NCBI GenBank assembly: GCA_024405675.1
Contig: JAKSOH010000002.1
Span: 1 to 64,000 of the forward strand
Origin: Victivallaceae bacterium
GTDB lineage: Bacteria > Verrucomicrobiota > Lentisphaeria > Victivallales > Victivallaceae
DNA length: 64,000 bases
Direction of reading: 5' to 3'
Shown: in pieces, positions 1 to 8,582 of the stretch
Numbering within the stretch: the first letter of the stretch is position 1
Layout: each line of letters begins with the position of its first letter
The notes under the pieces: model-generated
Told to the model about the DNA's origin: nothing
The model's input: the letters and a program-made list of their open reading frames with translations, nothing else
Databases searched by the model: none
Program-made: the position numbers and the translations under genes

Positions 1-458
1 TCCGGCATTGCGGTCCTGGCGAAATTGAAGAGATCCGCCCCACTTGCGAACGGGACGGCCGCCACGGCCATCTTCATCGATCCGTCGGCGGAATCCAGAA
101 CCACGATGTTGTCGTTTGGATTGTCCGTCACCTTGCCGAACACCTTGACTTTTATGAGGTCCAGGGGCATGTGCGCCTCCATCAGGACCGACGGCGAATC
201 ATGGTTCCCCGCGGTAATGACGACCTGGGCGCACGCCCCCGAGCGGTTCACCTCCCCCAGGAAGTTGTAGTATATTGACTGCACTCCGGAACCCGGCTGT
301 CTCGTGTCGAAAACGTCCCCGGACACAATCAGCGCGTCCGGGCGTTCCTTTTCGATGATGCCGAGCAGTTCGTCGAGGAAACGCTGGCCGTCGCCGCTCC
401 TGTCCTGGTCCAGCAGCCTGGCGCCGAGATGCCAATCCGATGTGTGTATTATTTTCAT
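1..458 (-). CDS. sbcD: Exonuclease subunit SbcD, N-terminal part (runs off window)
   Basis: This is the Mre11-like nuclease subunit of the SbcCD complex, which opens hairpins and processes double-strand breaks with the SbcC ATPase. The protein begins MKIIHTSDWHLGARL, followed by SGDVFDTRQP and ITAGNHDS; these are the metal-binding motifs of the calcineurin-like phosphoesterase fold (D8, H10, then GDVFD and GNHD). The start is fixed by an AAAGGAG site about 8 bases upstream of the ATG. Only about 152 codons are present; the C-terminus and any sbcC partner lie outside the window. A short phosphoesterase of another kind is possible, but the N-terminal motif is typical of SbcD. Confidence 0.85.
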   Translation of the reverse strand, partial: MKIIHTSDWHLGARLLDQDRSGDGQRFLDELLGIIEKERPDALIVSGDVFDTRQPGSGVQSIYYNFLGEVNRSGACAQVVITAGNHDSPSVLMEAHMPLDLIKVKVFGKVTDNPNDNIVVLDSADGSMKMAVAAVPFASGADLFNFARTAMP

Positions 459-608
459 GATCCGCTCCTTTCCCTGATGATGTCCGACTTTGTAACTTCC
501 GCCCGTTTTCACTACTAAGATAGTATTTCAAAACGTCAAATCATGTCGTTTTGGTTTTTCAACTAAAAAAGTCCGTGAATTTTCGAATTTTCCGCCGAAG
601 TCGGGCGA

Positions 609-637
609 TTGATTCAACCGCCATGCAAATGTATGGT
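609..637 (+). promoter_or_regulatory. Possible sigma70 promoter for the DUF362 gene
   Basis: TTGATT at 609-614 and TATGGT at 632-637 are separated by 17 bases, in the AT-richer gap between two divergent genes. Each hexamer matches the consensus at 4 of 6 positions. The start of transcription would fall only some 13 bases before the first ATG. The rest of the gap (459-608) shows no gene. Confidence 0.3.
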
Positions 638-656
638 AGCGATGTCAGGGACATAG

Positions 657-1811
657 ATGGAGCATTGGATTATGACTGATTCGAAATTGCACAAGGTGTT
701 TTTCGCGAAATGCCGGAGCTACGCCGACGCCGAACTGGATGCGGCGGTATCCGAAATACTCGCGGATTTCGATTTCTCCGGCAAGAAGGTGATGATAAAG
801 CCCAACTGGCTGTCATACAGATTCGACGGAGACCCGTCGAGCGTCAACCCCAGGCTGCTATGCGCAATTGCAAGGTATGCGCGCGCGCACGGCGCGTCGC
901 GGATATCGGTCAGGGAAAATCCCGGAACGCAGCAGATCGACACGATATGCAATGCGATGGGAATATCGAACGAACTGGATGAACTCGGCGTGGACGTGGC
1001 GCCGTTCCGCCGTTACGAGGTGCGGGAATCGGCCACCGACAGCAATTTCCGGCGCATCGAACTCGCCTCGGAACACCGGGACTACGACGTGGTGCTGAAT
1101 CTCGCCAGGGCGAAGACGCACTGCATGATGACGATCACGCTGGCGGTGAAGAACCTCTTCGGGATGGTGCGTAGCGTAGAGCGCATAGCCTGGCACATGG
1201 CCATCGGACGCGACTACCGGCGTTTCGCCGACATGCTGCTGGACATCTATCTTTCCGTAAGGCCGCAAATAAACATCGTGGACGCGGTGGTGTGCATGGA
1301 AGGCAACGGCCCGGGAAACGGAACCCAGAAGGAAGGCGGTTTTATCGTCGCCGGTGACGATGCGCTGGCGGTGGACTCGGTGCTGTGCGACCGGATATTC
1401 CGGATCCCGGAGGAACTGTCTCCGGTCATGCAGCAGGCCAGGCGGAGGAACCTGGTGCCGCGAACGGAATGCGTCGGCGAACTCCCTGATGCCGTCGATC
1501 TCGAACTGCCGCCGGTAAGCGAGGACGAAACGCCGTTCGACCGGCATCTGCCGCGGTTCGTGCAGGATTTCCTCCGTCGCAGATTGCTAAACTATCCGGT
1601 TATGGACAAGTCGAAATGCCTCGGATGCGGATTATGCGCGCGGATGTGTCCTCCGAAATCACTGAAGATGAAGGATGGACGTCCGAAGTTCGATCTGGAC
1701 ACCTGCATCAGATGCTACTGCTGCCAGGAGCACTGCCCGGCCGGGGCCATAACCGCGAAAAGGCCACTCTTGCTGAAGATCGGAGCGGTCCTTGAGAAGC
1801 TGTTCCACTAG
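657..1811 (+). CDS. DUF362 protein with C-terminal 2x[4Fe-4S] ferredoxin domain
   Basis: A 384-residue protein with an N-terminal DUF362 domain (VMIKPNWLSY, then NLARAKTHCMMTITLAVKN) and a ferredoxin domain near residues 315-365 with two four-cysteine clusters, CLGCGLCARMCP and CIRCYCCQEHCP. DUF362-ferredoxin proteins are common in anaerobes; their reaction is unknown, and a redox role is inferred from the clusters. Two starts are possible: the first ATG at 657 has AGGGA at 647-651, and a second ATG at 672 has GGAG at 659-662. It stands alone, convergent with the next gene and ending 10 bases from it. Confidence 0.85.
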   Translation: MEHWIMTDSKLHKVFFAKCRSYADAELDAAVSEILADFDFSGKKVMIKPNWLSYRFDGDPSSVNPRLLCAIARYARAHGASRISVRENPGTQQIDTICNAMGISNELDELGVDVAPFRRYEVRESATDSNFRRIELASEHRDYDVVLNLARAKTHCMMTITLAVKNLFGMVRSVERIAWHMAIGRDYRRFADMLLDIYLSVRPQINIVDAVVCMEGNGPGNGTQKEGGFIVAGDDALAVDSVLCDRIFRIPEELSPVMQQARRRNLVPRTECVGELPDAVDLELPPVSEDETPFDRHLPRFVQDFLRRRLLNYPVMDKSKCLGCGLCARMCPPKSLKMKDGRPKFDLDTCIRCYCCQEHCPAGAITAKRPLLLKIGAVLEKLFH

Positions 1812-1821
1812 CCGGGGAAAC

Positions 1822-4590
1822 CTACTTTTTCTCCAGCAGGTAGATGCTGTCCCCCTTGACATTGGAAAGCACGTTGCCGACGACGCCCTTGATTTTCCAA
1901 CCTTCGGGCAATTTGACTTCGACCCTGTCGGCCGGATTCCAGAAGAACAGCGCCCCGCCCTTCTCGCCGATCCACGTCGTCCCGAACGAAGTCTCCCTCA
2001 CATACGGCATTCCCGTGTTGTCCAGCGCCGCGTTGAACTTCGGAACGAATCCGGCGTAGCGGCGGCCGCGCTCGACTTCCCCCGGCACCCGGTCGAAGCC
2101 GATTGCGCTGCTGCAGTACTCGAATATCGGGAAGCAGTTGTACATCCCCATGCGGAAGCTGTCCTGGTTGAGACAGCCGGGGACGTCGCCGTAGATGTTC
2201 TGACCGACCATGCTGAACTCGTTGCCGACGAAACTCGTGTACTTGTCGGCGCGGAGCCAGTATTCGTCGATCACAAGGGGGTTCATCCCCTCGATACTGA
2301 CTTTGCATCCCAGGTCCTGGATGTAGCGGTAGAACTTGATCTGGCTCTTCACGCCGTCGGGACTTTCCTTGAGTCCGTAGTTGACCTGCATGGCGGCCGC
2401 GCCGTCCATGTCGCGGTAGAGCTGCGTCACGCCGTTCTTGACCGCATCGGAGACCACCTTCTTATACCACTCGAAGAATCCGGGATTGTTGACGTCGATG
2501 ACGCAGTAGTTCCCGGGATATGTGTGGATGCCGCCCTTCTCGTTCCGGCACATCCATTCCGGATGGTTCCTGACGATCCAGTTGTTCTCGCCCTGCGTAT
2601 AGCTGCCGGCGCTCCAGCAGAGCACGCCGAGTCCCTTGTCGCGTATGTGTTTGTACAGTTCGAGCCGCTTCGGTGAATTGATGGATTCTATCGGACTCTC
2701 GAAAAACGGAGGATAGATGCTGCGGAACCCGGCCTTCGCCGTGGCGTCGATGATGAACTCCTTCTCCGCGGCGGTCATCTGCCAGTTGTAGACGACGGCC
2801 GGATACCCGGTCCATTCCTCGAGTCCCGCCTGGCGGCGCAGGCTCGAACGCACGTACTGGTACATCGCCAGGTAGTCGTTGTGGCCGCGTTCCGGACCGG
2901 TGGAATACCAATGCCAGTAGAACGGCGTGGAGACCGGCGCATGGACCCGGCCGAGGTTGTGGTTGCGCATGTTGAAAATCGGCGTCTTCGCGTCGTTCCG
3001 CTTCAACCGGACGAAAGTGCTCATCGGCTCCGTGACGTTTCCGAGGTAGACTCCGTTCCCGCAGACCAGCATCTCGAACGGCTGGCCGCTGCCGAAGTAC
3101 TTCCAGGTCCAGGTGTCGGACTTGGTCTTCCCCGTCATGTCGAAGTCGCTGTAACCGCGCGGCGGGGAATAGCAGGAGTTGCGGCGGGCGAAAAGCGGTT
3201 TTGGAGGCGTGAGGCATCCCTCGACCTCGATGGCGCTCAAAAGCAGGCCCGACTTGAAAAGTTCGACCCGTTCCGCGATGCCGCGGAACTCGCGGCCGTC
3301 CAGGTTGAACGTTCCGGCCTTGAAGTGCCATTTCATCTCGTTTCCGTCCGAAACATAGGTGATCACGGCCTCGTTTCCGGATGCGGACAGTCCGCGGACG
3401 CTCCACTTTATGTCCGCCTTCTGGCTGAAGTCGCGGTCGCCGGTGTATTCGTTGCTATTGGGATCGATCTCCGGCTGGCGGTTGGAGAATTTCAATATCG
3501 GCACCTTGAGATTGCTGACATACGGTTTGTCCAGCCCGGGCACGAAGAGATCGACCGATCCCGTCTTCCGATCCAGACGCATCCGGCATCCGTTGCCGAA
3601 TTCGACGACGTCGCCCGAGATCCCGGACACCGCGGCATCGGTGACGGAAAACTCCGGCGGAAACACTTCGACCGTCGCCTCCTTTACCGGAACGCGTTCG
3701 GGCACCGGCTCCAGGGCGAGGAGATTGGCGCCCGTCCTGACTGCCGGAGAATCGTAGCAGTCGCCGCAGACCGCGGCGATGAACGCCTTGGAATACGCCC
3801 AGTTGGAGAAGCACTTGATGCGGTTCGCCGGAACCACGTCGATGTTCCAGTAGGTCACGCTGCCCTTTCCGATTCTCCTGCTGACGATGTACGGCGCCAG
3901 ACGCGTCTTCGACACGCATATCCAGCTCTTGATCTTCGCATCGGCGACCGGACTGCAGATGCGGAACTTCTCGTATACGGGCAGCGACTTGGGAAAATCC
4001 GAAAAAAGCCTGCCTTCCGGCCTGGTCGCGAAATAATCGTCGTCGGGATTTTCCGGCTCCTCGTCCTCGAACGTCACCGGCAGCAGGGCGTCGAGCCTGG
4101 TTCCGGCCGGAACGCAAGCGGTAAAAAGCAGGTTGCCTCCTGATTCGACGTATGTCCTAAGCTGTTCGACCGCGCCCGGCGCGTTGAACACACTGGCGAG
4201 ACCGTCCGACTTGATGTTGTTGAAGAGCACAAGGTCCGCCACTCCGGGCCCCTTCTTCGCCATCGTGGCGAAGGCCGGGGTGAATCCGTCGTACGGCTTG
4301 GGCTCCTTCGCGTCGGACATGTGCTGCTTGATCGAGGCGCCGCTGAATCCGGCCAGGTATTCGCCGGAGAAAATCGCGACCTGGATGCCGTTGTTGGACA
4401 GCGGCCACGCCATGTCGCGCGCCGCCCACGGACGGTCCCCGTTGAAAACCATGACCTTGTCCCGGACTTTTCCATTGCCGAACTTCGGCATCTTCTTCTT
4501 CAATCCGCCGATGCCCGGCGCCGCGGACACATCGATGGCCAGGAGCATCGCTCCGGCCAGACAGGACAACAGGAAACTTCGGCATGTCAT
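1822..4590 (-). CDS. Secreted TIM-barrel glycosidase-like protein
   Basis: About 922 residues. The start is the ATG behind GGAGGAACG, giving a signal peptide (MTCRSFLLSCLAGAMLLAI, cut near VSAAPG); the longer open frame upstream has no ribosome site. Residues about 35-230 look like a class I amidotransferase-like flavodoxin fold of the sort found in multidomain glycosidases (ADLVLFNN, YVESGGNLLFTA). A beta-rich middle follows, then from about residue 590 a TIM-barrel resembling alpha-galactosidase-type families: WTGYPAVVYNW, GVLCWSAGSY, and YRDMDG near residue 722 as a candidate acid-base region. Exact family and substrate are not determinable by eye. It lies divergent from a sodium:solute symporter, which suggests carbohydrate breakdown and uptake. 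Confidence 0.7.
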   Translation of the reverse strand: MTCRSFLLSCLAGAMLLAIDVSAAPGIGGLKKKMPKFGNGKVRDKVMVFNGDRPWAARDMAWPLSNNGIQVAIFSGEYLAGFSGASIKQHMSDAKEPKPYDGFTPAFATMAKKGPGVADLVLFNNIKSDGLASVFNAPGAVEQLRTYVESGGNLLFTACVPAGTRLDALLPVTFEDEEPENPDDDYFATRPEGRLFSDFPKSLPVYEKFRICSPVADAKIKSWICVSKTRLAPYIVSRRIGKGSVTYWNIDVVPANRIKCFSNWAYSKAFIAAVCGDCYDSPAVRTGANLLALEPVPERVPVKEATVEVFPPEFSVTDAAVSGISGDVVEFGNGCRMRLDRKTGSVDLFVPGLDKPYVSNLKVPILKFSNRQPEIDPNSNEYTGDRDFSQKADIKWSVRGLSASGNEAVITYVSDGNEMKWHFKAGTFNLDGREFRGIAERVELFKSGLLLSAIEVEGCLTPPKPLFARRNSCYSPPRGYSDFDMTGKTKSDTWTWKYFGSGQPFEMLVCGNGVYLGNVTEPMSTFVRLKRNDAKTPIFNMRNHNLGRVHAPVSTPFYWHWYSTGPERGHNDYLAMYQYVRSSLRRQAGLEEWTGYPAVVYNWQMTAAEKEFIIDATAKAGFRSIYPPFFESPIESINSPKRLELYKHIRDKGLGVLCWSAGSYTQGENNWIVRNHPEWMCRNEKGGIHTYPGNYCVIDVNNPGFFEWYKKVVSDAVKNGVTQLYRDMDGAAAMQVNYGLKESPDGVKSQIKFYRYIQDLGCKVSIEGMNPLVIDEYWLRADKYTSFVGNEFSMVGQNIYGDVPGCLNQDSFRMGMYNCFPIFEYCSSAIGFDRVPGEVERGRRYAGFVPKFNAALDNTGMPYVRETSFGTTWIGEKGGALFFWNPADRVEVKLPEGWKIKGVVGNVLSNVKGDSIYLLEKK

Positions 4591-4694
4591 GATACGTTCC
4601 TCCATATTGCAAAACGATTTCCATTGTACGCAACACCATTTCGCAAACAAGATAACATTTCCGCCGATTTTTGCAATTCCCCGATTCACTTTCC

Positions 4695-4722
4695 TTGACA
4701 ACACTGCCGTTTCCGGTATCTT
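4695..4722 (+). promoter_or_regulatory. Sigma70-like promoter for the symporter gene
   Basis: A perfect TTGACA at 4695-4700 is followed after 16 bases by TATCTT at 4717-4722 (4 of 6 matches). It lies in the gap between the divergent glycosidase and symporter genes, leaving a leader of about 40 bases before the ATG at 4769. Confidence 0.5.
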
Positions 4723-4768
4723 AATTTCCGTGGGTGTTTTGTTCTTCAAAAAACGAAAGGGTTCCGAC

Positions 4769-6799
4769 ATGTCCGGCATTTCCTCGTTCTTCTCGACTCT
4801 GCAGTCTTGTTCACTTGGTACCCTTGCGTTCTGGGATTGGGTGATTGTCGCGGCGGTAGTTCTGTTGGGAATATGGTTGACCTGGTTCTCGACGAGATAC
4901 TGCAAGGGCGTCTCCGGATTCCTCGCGGCCAGCCGGCTGGCCGGTCCGTACATGCTGGCGATTGCGCCCGGCGTGGCCAGCGTGATAGGAATCGTCGCGC
5001 TGTTCGAACAGAACTACAACAACGGCGTGTCATCCGGATGGTGGCAGCAGCTAGTCATGCCGGTCAGTATGATGCTGACGCTCTTCGGATTCGTGCGCTA
5101 CCGGCTACGCCAGACCAGGGCACTCACGCTGTCGCAATTCCTGGAGCAGCGCTACAGCAGGTCGTTCCGCGTATTCGCGGGAATCCTGTGCTGGATAAGC
5201 GGAGTGCTGAACTACGGCATATTCCCGATGATCTGCGTAAGATTTCTCGTTGTATTCTTCGGGTTTCCGGACTACTTCCAGATCCAGGGGCACACGTTCG
5301 AAACCTATCCGGTCATGCTGGCGATATATCTTCTGATTTCCTGCTACATGGCCTGCGCCGGTGGCCAGGTCTCGATTCTCATCACCGGCTTCTTCCAGAA
5401 CCTCATCAGCTTCGTGGCGGTCACGGTATTCCTGTACTTCATGATGAACTTGTTCGGTTTCGACTGGCATTTCATCAAGATGGGATGGGCGGCCGCGCCG
5501 GACCAGGCGACTAATTCGCTGTTCAATCCGTTCAAGGTGGCGAACGCCGACGGATTCAACATCTGGTACATATTCATCACGCTGCTCTTCAACTGCTACA
5601 CCAGGTGCTGCTGGCAGGGAGGAAGCGGATTTGCCGCAGCGCCGAAAACCCCGCATGCCGGCATGATGAGCGACGTTATTGCCCGGTGGCGCAGCTACGC
5701 CTTCTATCTGCTCGTCATGACGATGGGCATGGGCTGCTACGCCTTTTTCCACCTCGATTGCTTCCACGAGCAGGCGGCCCCGATTCTCGACAAGCTCGCG
5801 GCCATGGATCCGAAGCTGATTTCGCAAGCCCGGTTGCCGCTCTTCCTCTCGACCGTGTTGCCGGTCGGACTGCTCGGACTCTTCGCCGTGATGGCGCTGG
5901 CCGGAAGTTTCTGCGGAGACGCGTCAAGCATGCACAGCTGGGGAACCATCTTCATCCAGGACATCGTCATGCCGCTCCGGAAGAAACCGTTCGGCGAAAA
6001 ATGGCACCTCCTGCTTCTCAAGCTCTCGATTGTCGCGGTCGCGTTGTTCGCCGGATTGTTCAGCTACTACTTCCCGTTGCGCGACTTCGTGCAGATGTAC
6101 TTCATGATAACGGGCGCGGTCTACATGGGCGGAGCGGGAGCCGTGCTCATCGGCGGACTCTACTGGAAACGCGGTTCCACCCCGGCCGCCTGGACGGCCA
6201 TGATCCTCGGCACGATTATCTGCCTCGGCGGCGTCATCATGCAGAGCTTCTGGCCGCAGATTGCACCGCATATGCAACAGCTGTTCCCCGGCTGCGAGTT
6301 CTTCAAGGCCGCGAAATTCCCGATTTCCGCCCCGATGATGACGCTGGCGACCATGGTCGTGGCAATCGGCAGCTACGTTCTGGTTTCGCTTCTCGGACCG
6401 CGTCACGAGGAGGACATGGACAAGCTGCTCTACCGCGGCAAATACCGCGTGGAGGGCGAGGAAATCCGCCACGAGAAGTTCTCTATGGTCAAACTGGTCG
6501 GAGTCACCAAGGAACACACCCGCATCGAACGCGTTTTGATGTGGGCCACGTTCGGTTTCATGCTGACCGAGTTCACGATTTTCGCCGTCATCACCATTCT
6601 GCAGCTTACCACCGACCTCATGACCAGCGATGTGTGGATGTGGGTGCAATACCTGAAGGTCGTGCCGATCTACCTGTTCTTCGGCACCGTGGCCACGGTG
6701 TGGATCACCATCGGCAGTTTGTGCGACGCGGTCCAGCTGGTAAAGGACTTGAAGAACTTCAAGGCGGACAACAAGGACGACGGTTACGTCCAGAAATAA
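4769..6799 (+). CDS. Sodium:solute symporter family protein
   Basis: A 676-residue inner-membrane protein with roughly 13 hydrophobic segments, belonging by pattern to the sodium:solute symporter (SSS) family: an N-terminal helix (WDWVIVAAVVLLGIWLTWF), GFLAASRLAGPYMLAIAPG as the usual early SSS motif, and GSFCGDASSMHSWGTIFIQDIV corresponding to the conserved sodium-site helix. The start is the ATG after AAAGGG; the open frame extends far upstream across the divergent gene but without a ribosome site. A long hydrophilic insertion (residues about 545-600) precedes the last helices. It is co-directional with a small exported protein and divergent from a secreted glycosidase, so a sugar or sugar-derived substrate is inferred. 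Confidence 0.85.
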   Translation: MSGISSFFSTLQSCSLGTLAFWDWVIVAAVVLLGIWLTWFSTRYCKGVSGFLAASRLAGPYMLAIAPGVASVIGIVALFEQNYNNGVSSGWWQQLVMPVSMMLTLFGFVRYRLRQTRALTLSQFLEQRYSRSFRVFAGILCWISGVLNYGIFPMICVRFLVVFFGFPDYFQIQGHTFETYPVMLAIYLLISCYMACAGGQVSILITGFFQNLISFVAVTVFLYFMMNLFGFDWHFIKMGWAAAPDQATNSLFNPFKVANADGFNIWYIFITLLFNCYTRCCWQGGSGFAAAPKTPHAGMMSDVIARWRSYAFYLLVMTMGMGCYAFFHLDCFHEQAAPILDKLAAMDPKLISQARLPLFLSTVLPVGLLGLFAVMALAGSFCGDASSMHSWGTIFIQDIVMPLRKKPFGEKWHLLLLKLSIVAVALFAGLFSYYFPLRDFVQMYFMITGAVYMGGAGAVLIGGLYWKRGSTPAAWTAMILGTIICLGGVIMQSFWPQIAPHMQQLFPGCEFFKAAKFPISAPMMTLATMVVAIGSYVLVSLLGPRHEEDMDKLLYRGKYRVEGEEIRHEKFSMVKLVGVTKEHTRIERVLMWATFGFMLTEFTIFAVITILQLTTDLMTSDVWMWVQYLKVVPIYLFFGTVATVWITIGSLCDAVQLVKDLKNFKADNKDDGYVQK

Positions 6800-6829
6800 C
6801 ATGTGAACAAACAAAAAAGGAGTCTAGAC

Positions 6830-7387
6830 ATGAAACTGAAACTTGCCGTGATTCTGCCGTTGCTGGCGATTGGCATACTGGCGCCGGCGACCGAGTTCCG
6901 CATCGAGCCGGAGAACTTCCAGGATCGTCCGGAGACGGGGGATCCCAAGGACGGATGGAGACTCTGGCGCGACGGCGCATTGCTGGGCAAGGCCGGCATG
7001 TTGTCCGTGGGCGGAGCCAAATTGGCGAGCGGCGAACCGAATGAGATACTTGGAGAATTCACCGTCAAGAAGGGAACGTACTACATCTGGGCGCGCGTAG
7101 TGAACTTCGGCGAGAAATGGCGTACGATGGATCTTTCGATCAACGGGACCAAGGTCGGAACAGTCGGAGACCGCAATCTCAAGAAGGACGAGAAGAAGGG
7201 CAGCCTCGGCTGGCAGAAGATCCGCAAGCCGGTCGAGCTCGACGGCGCGACGAAGTTCGTCCTGACGGCAGGCCCCAAGGGAATGCCGCGCATCGACAGC
7301 ATCATCATCAGCGACGACAAGGACTTCAATCCGTCGAAGAAGACGTTCGAGGAACTTGCCGAGATAGAGGAAATCGAGGCGGACTGA
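6830..7387 (+). CDS. Exported protein with carbohydrate-binding-like domain
   Basis: A 185-residue protein that starts at an ATG with AAAGGAG eight bases upstream and has a cleavable signal peptide (MKLKLAVILPLLAIGILAPA). The mature part is a single beta-sandwich-like domain: FRIEPENFQ at the start, KKGTYYIWARVVNFG, a DLSINGTKVGTVGD hairpin, and a closing SIIISDDKDFNP strand. This layout resembles CBM6/35-type or galactose-binding-like modules. The C-terminus is acidic. It follows the symporter by 30 bases and ends just before a terminator, so it probably belongs to the same transcript and helps capture substrate. Function is inferred. Confidence 0.6.
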   Translation: MKLKLAVILPLLAIGILAPATEFRIEPENFQDRPETGDPKDGWRLWRDGALLGKAGMLSVGGAKLASGEPNEILGEFTVKKGTYYIWARVVNFGEKWRTMDLSINGTKVGTVGDRNLKKDEKKGSLGWQKIRKPVELDGATKFVLTAGPKGMPRIDSIIISDDKDFNPSKKTFEELAEIEEIEAD

Positions 7388-7407
7388 AATACCGCGATGT
7401 CCTTCAT

Positions 7408-7435
7408 GCCGCCGGCCCGGTCCGGCGGCTTTTTT
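7408..7435 (+). terminator. Rho-independent terminator after the symporter operon
   Basis: GCCGCCGG at 7408-7415 pairs with CCGGCGGC at 7422-7429 around a six-base loop, followed by a run of T at 7430-7435. No T-run follows on the other strand, so it terminates the plus-strand transcript; the convergent aroA gene ends inside it. Confidence 0.85.
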
Positions 7436-8582
7436 ATTTTCGGAGCATGTCGAGTCCGGAGAAGTCGTTGAAAAACCCCGGATACGACTTGGCCGCGCAA
7501 CCGGCGTCGTCGATTACGACCGGCGCGTCGGCGGCAGTGGCGGCGACCGCCGCGGCCATGGCCACCCGGTGGTCCCCGAAGCTGCGGACGACATCCATGA
7601 CATGGTAGCCCCCGGCGCCGCGGACCTCGAGCGATGTCGGAGTTTCCACGCAAGCAGTCCCAAGCGAACGCAGCAAGGCGGCCATCGCCGCGATGCGGTC
7701 CGACTCCTTGAGACGCAACCGTCCGGCGTTGACGAACCTGGTGGTTCCGCGGAACGCCCCCGCCACCGCCACCAGGACGGGGAAGAGATCCGGACTTTGG
7801 GAGATGTCGATCTCCCCTCCGATCCTTCCCCGCAGCAGTTCCACCGCGCGATCCGGCTGCGCCGAACCGGCGTCCAGCCCGTCGACTTCCACTTCCGAAC
7901 CGAGGGCGTTCATGCCGAACCAGAAGGCGGCGCACGACCAGCATCCCTCCGGACGGCAATCGCACTTCGCGTATTTCTGATTTCCCGGGACATGATATCC
8001 GCAGGGCGAGGTCTCGACGAGTATGCCGGCTTTCGAAACCACCTGCATGGTGAGATCCACGTAGCCGCGCGACTCCAATGGCGACGATAGCGTGATGTCG
8101 CTGTCGCCGTCCAGCAGTGGCAACGCGAACAGCAATCCCGATATCAGCTGCGACGAGACGTTTCCGGAAGCGGAGTATTCCCCAGGTTCCAGCTTTCCGT
8201 CCAGTTCGAGCCGGTTGTCCTTCCACCCGCAGAATCGGACGCCGTGCGCCGCCAGCAGGTCGAGGAACTGCGTGACCGGACGTTCCGGAAGCCTGCCGCG
8301 TCCCGTGAACACCGTCCTTCCGCCAAGCGCCCCGACCACCGGCATCAGGAAACGCAGCGTGGAACCGCTTTCGCCGCAGTCCAGGCATCCCTTTCCATCG
8401 GCGAGCGCCTCAAGGCATCTCGCGGTCGCGTGGACATCGTCCGATTCCCCGGAATCCACGTTCCGGTATATCGTTCCGCCACCAAGGTAATCCGCGATGA
8501 GCAGCCGGTGGTAATGCGACTTGGATCGGGGAACGGACACCCGGCCGCGGCGCAGTCCGGGGGTTATGGTCACCGGTGTCAA
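7434..8582 (-). CDS. aroA: 3-phosphoshikimate 1-carboxyvinyltransferase (EPSP synthase)
   Basis: Catalyses transfer of enolpyruvyl from PEP to shikimate-3-phosphate, sixth step of the shikimate pathway. Motifs in order: SVPRSKSHYHRLLIA (catalytic Lys), GESGSTLRFL, GRLPERPV, GNVSSQLISGLL, LRLKESDR and FGDHRVAM. The 382-residue form is shorter than the usual 420-450. The preferred start is a TTG at 8582 that overlaps the aroB stop and has GAGG seven bases upstream; a GTG at 8573 is the alternative, and the longer open frame upstream is only aroB read out of frame. It is the last gene of the four-ORF aromatic operon. Confidence 0.9.
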   Translation of the reverse strand: MTPVTITPGLRRGRVSVPRSKSHYHRLLIADYLGGGTIYRNVDSGESDDVHATARCLEALADGKGCLDCGESGSTLRFLMPVVGALGGRTVFTGRGRLPERPVTQFLDLLAAHGVRFCGWKDNRLELDGKLEPGEYSASGNVSSQLISGLLFALPLLDGDSDITLSSPLESRGYVDLTMQVVSKAGILVETSPCGYHVPGNQKYAKCDCRPEGCWSCAAFWFGMNALGSEVEVDGLDAGSAQPDRAVELLRGRIGGEIDISQSPDLFPVLVAVAGAFRGTTRFVNAGRLRLKESDRIAAMAALLRSLGTACVETPTSLEVRGAGGYHVMDVVRSFGDHRVAMAAAVAATAADAPVVIDDAGCAAKSYPGFFNDFSGLDMLRK

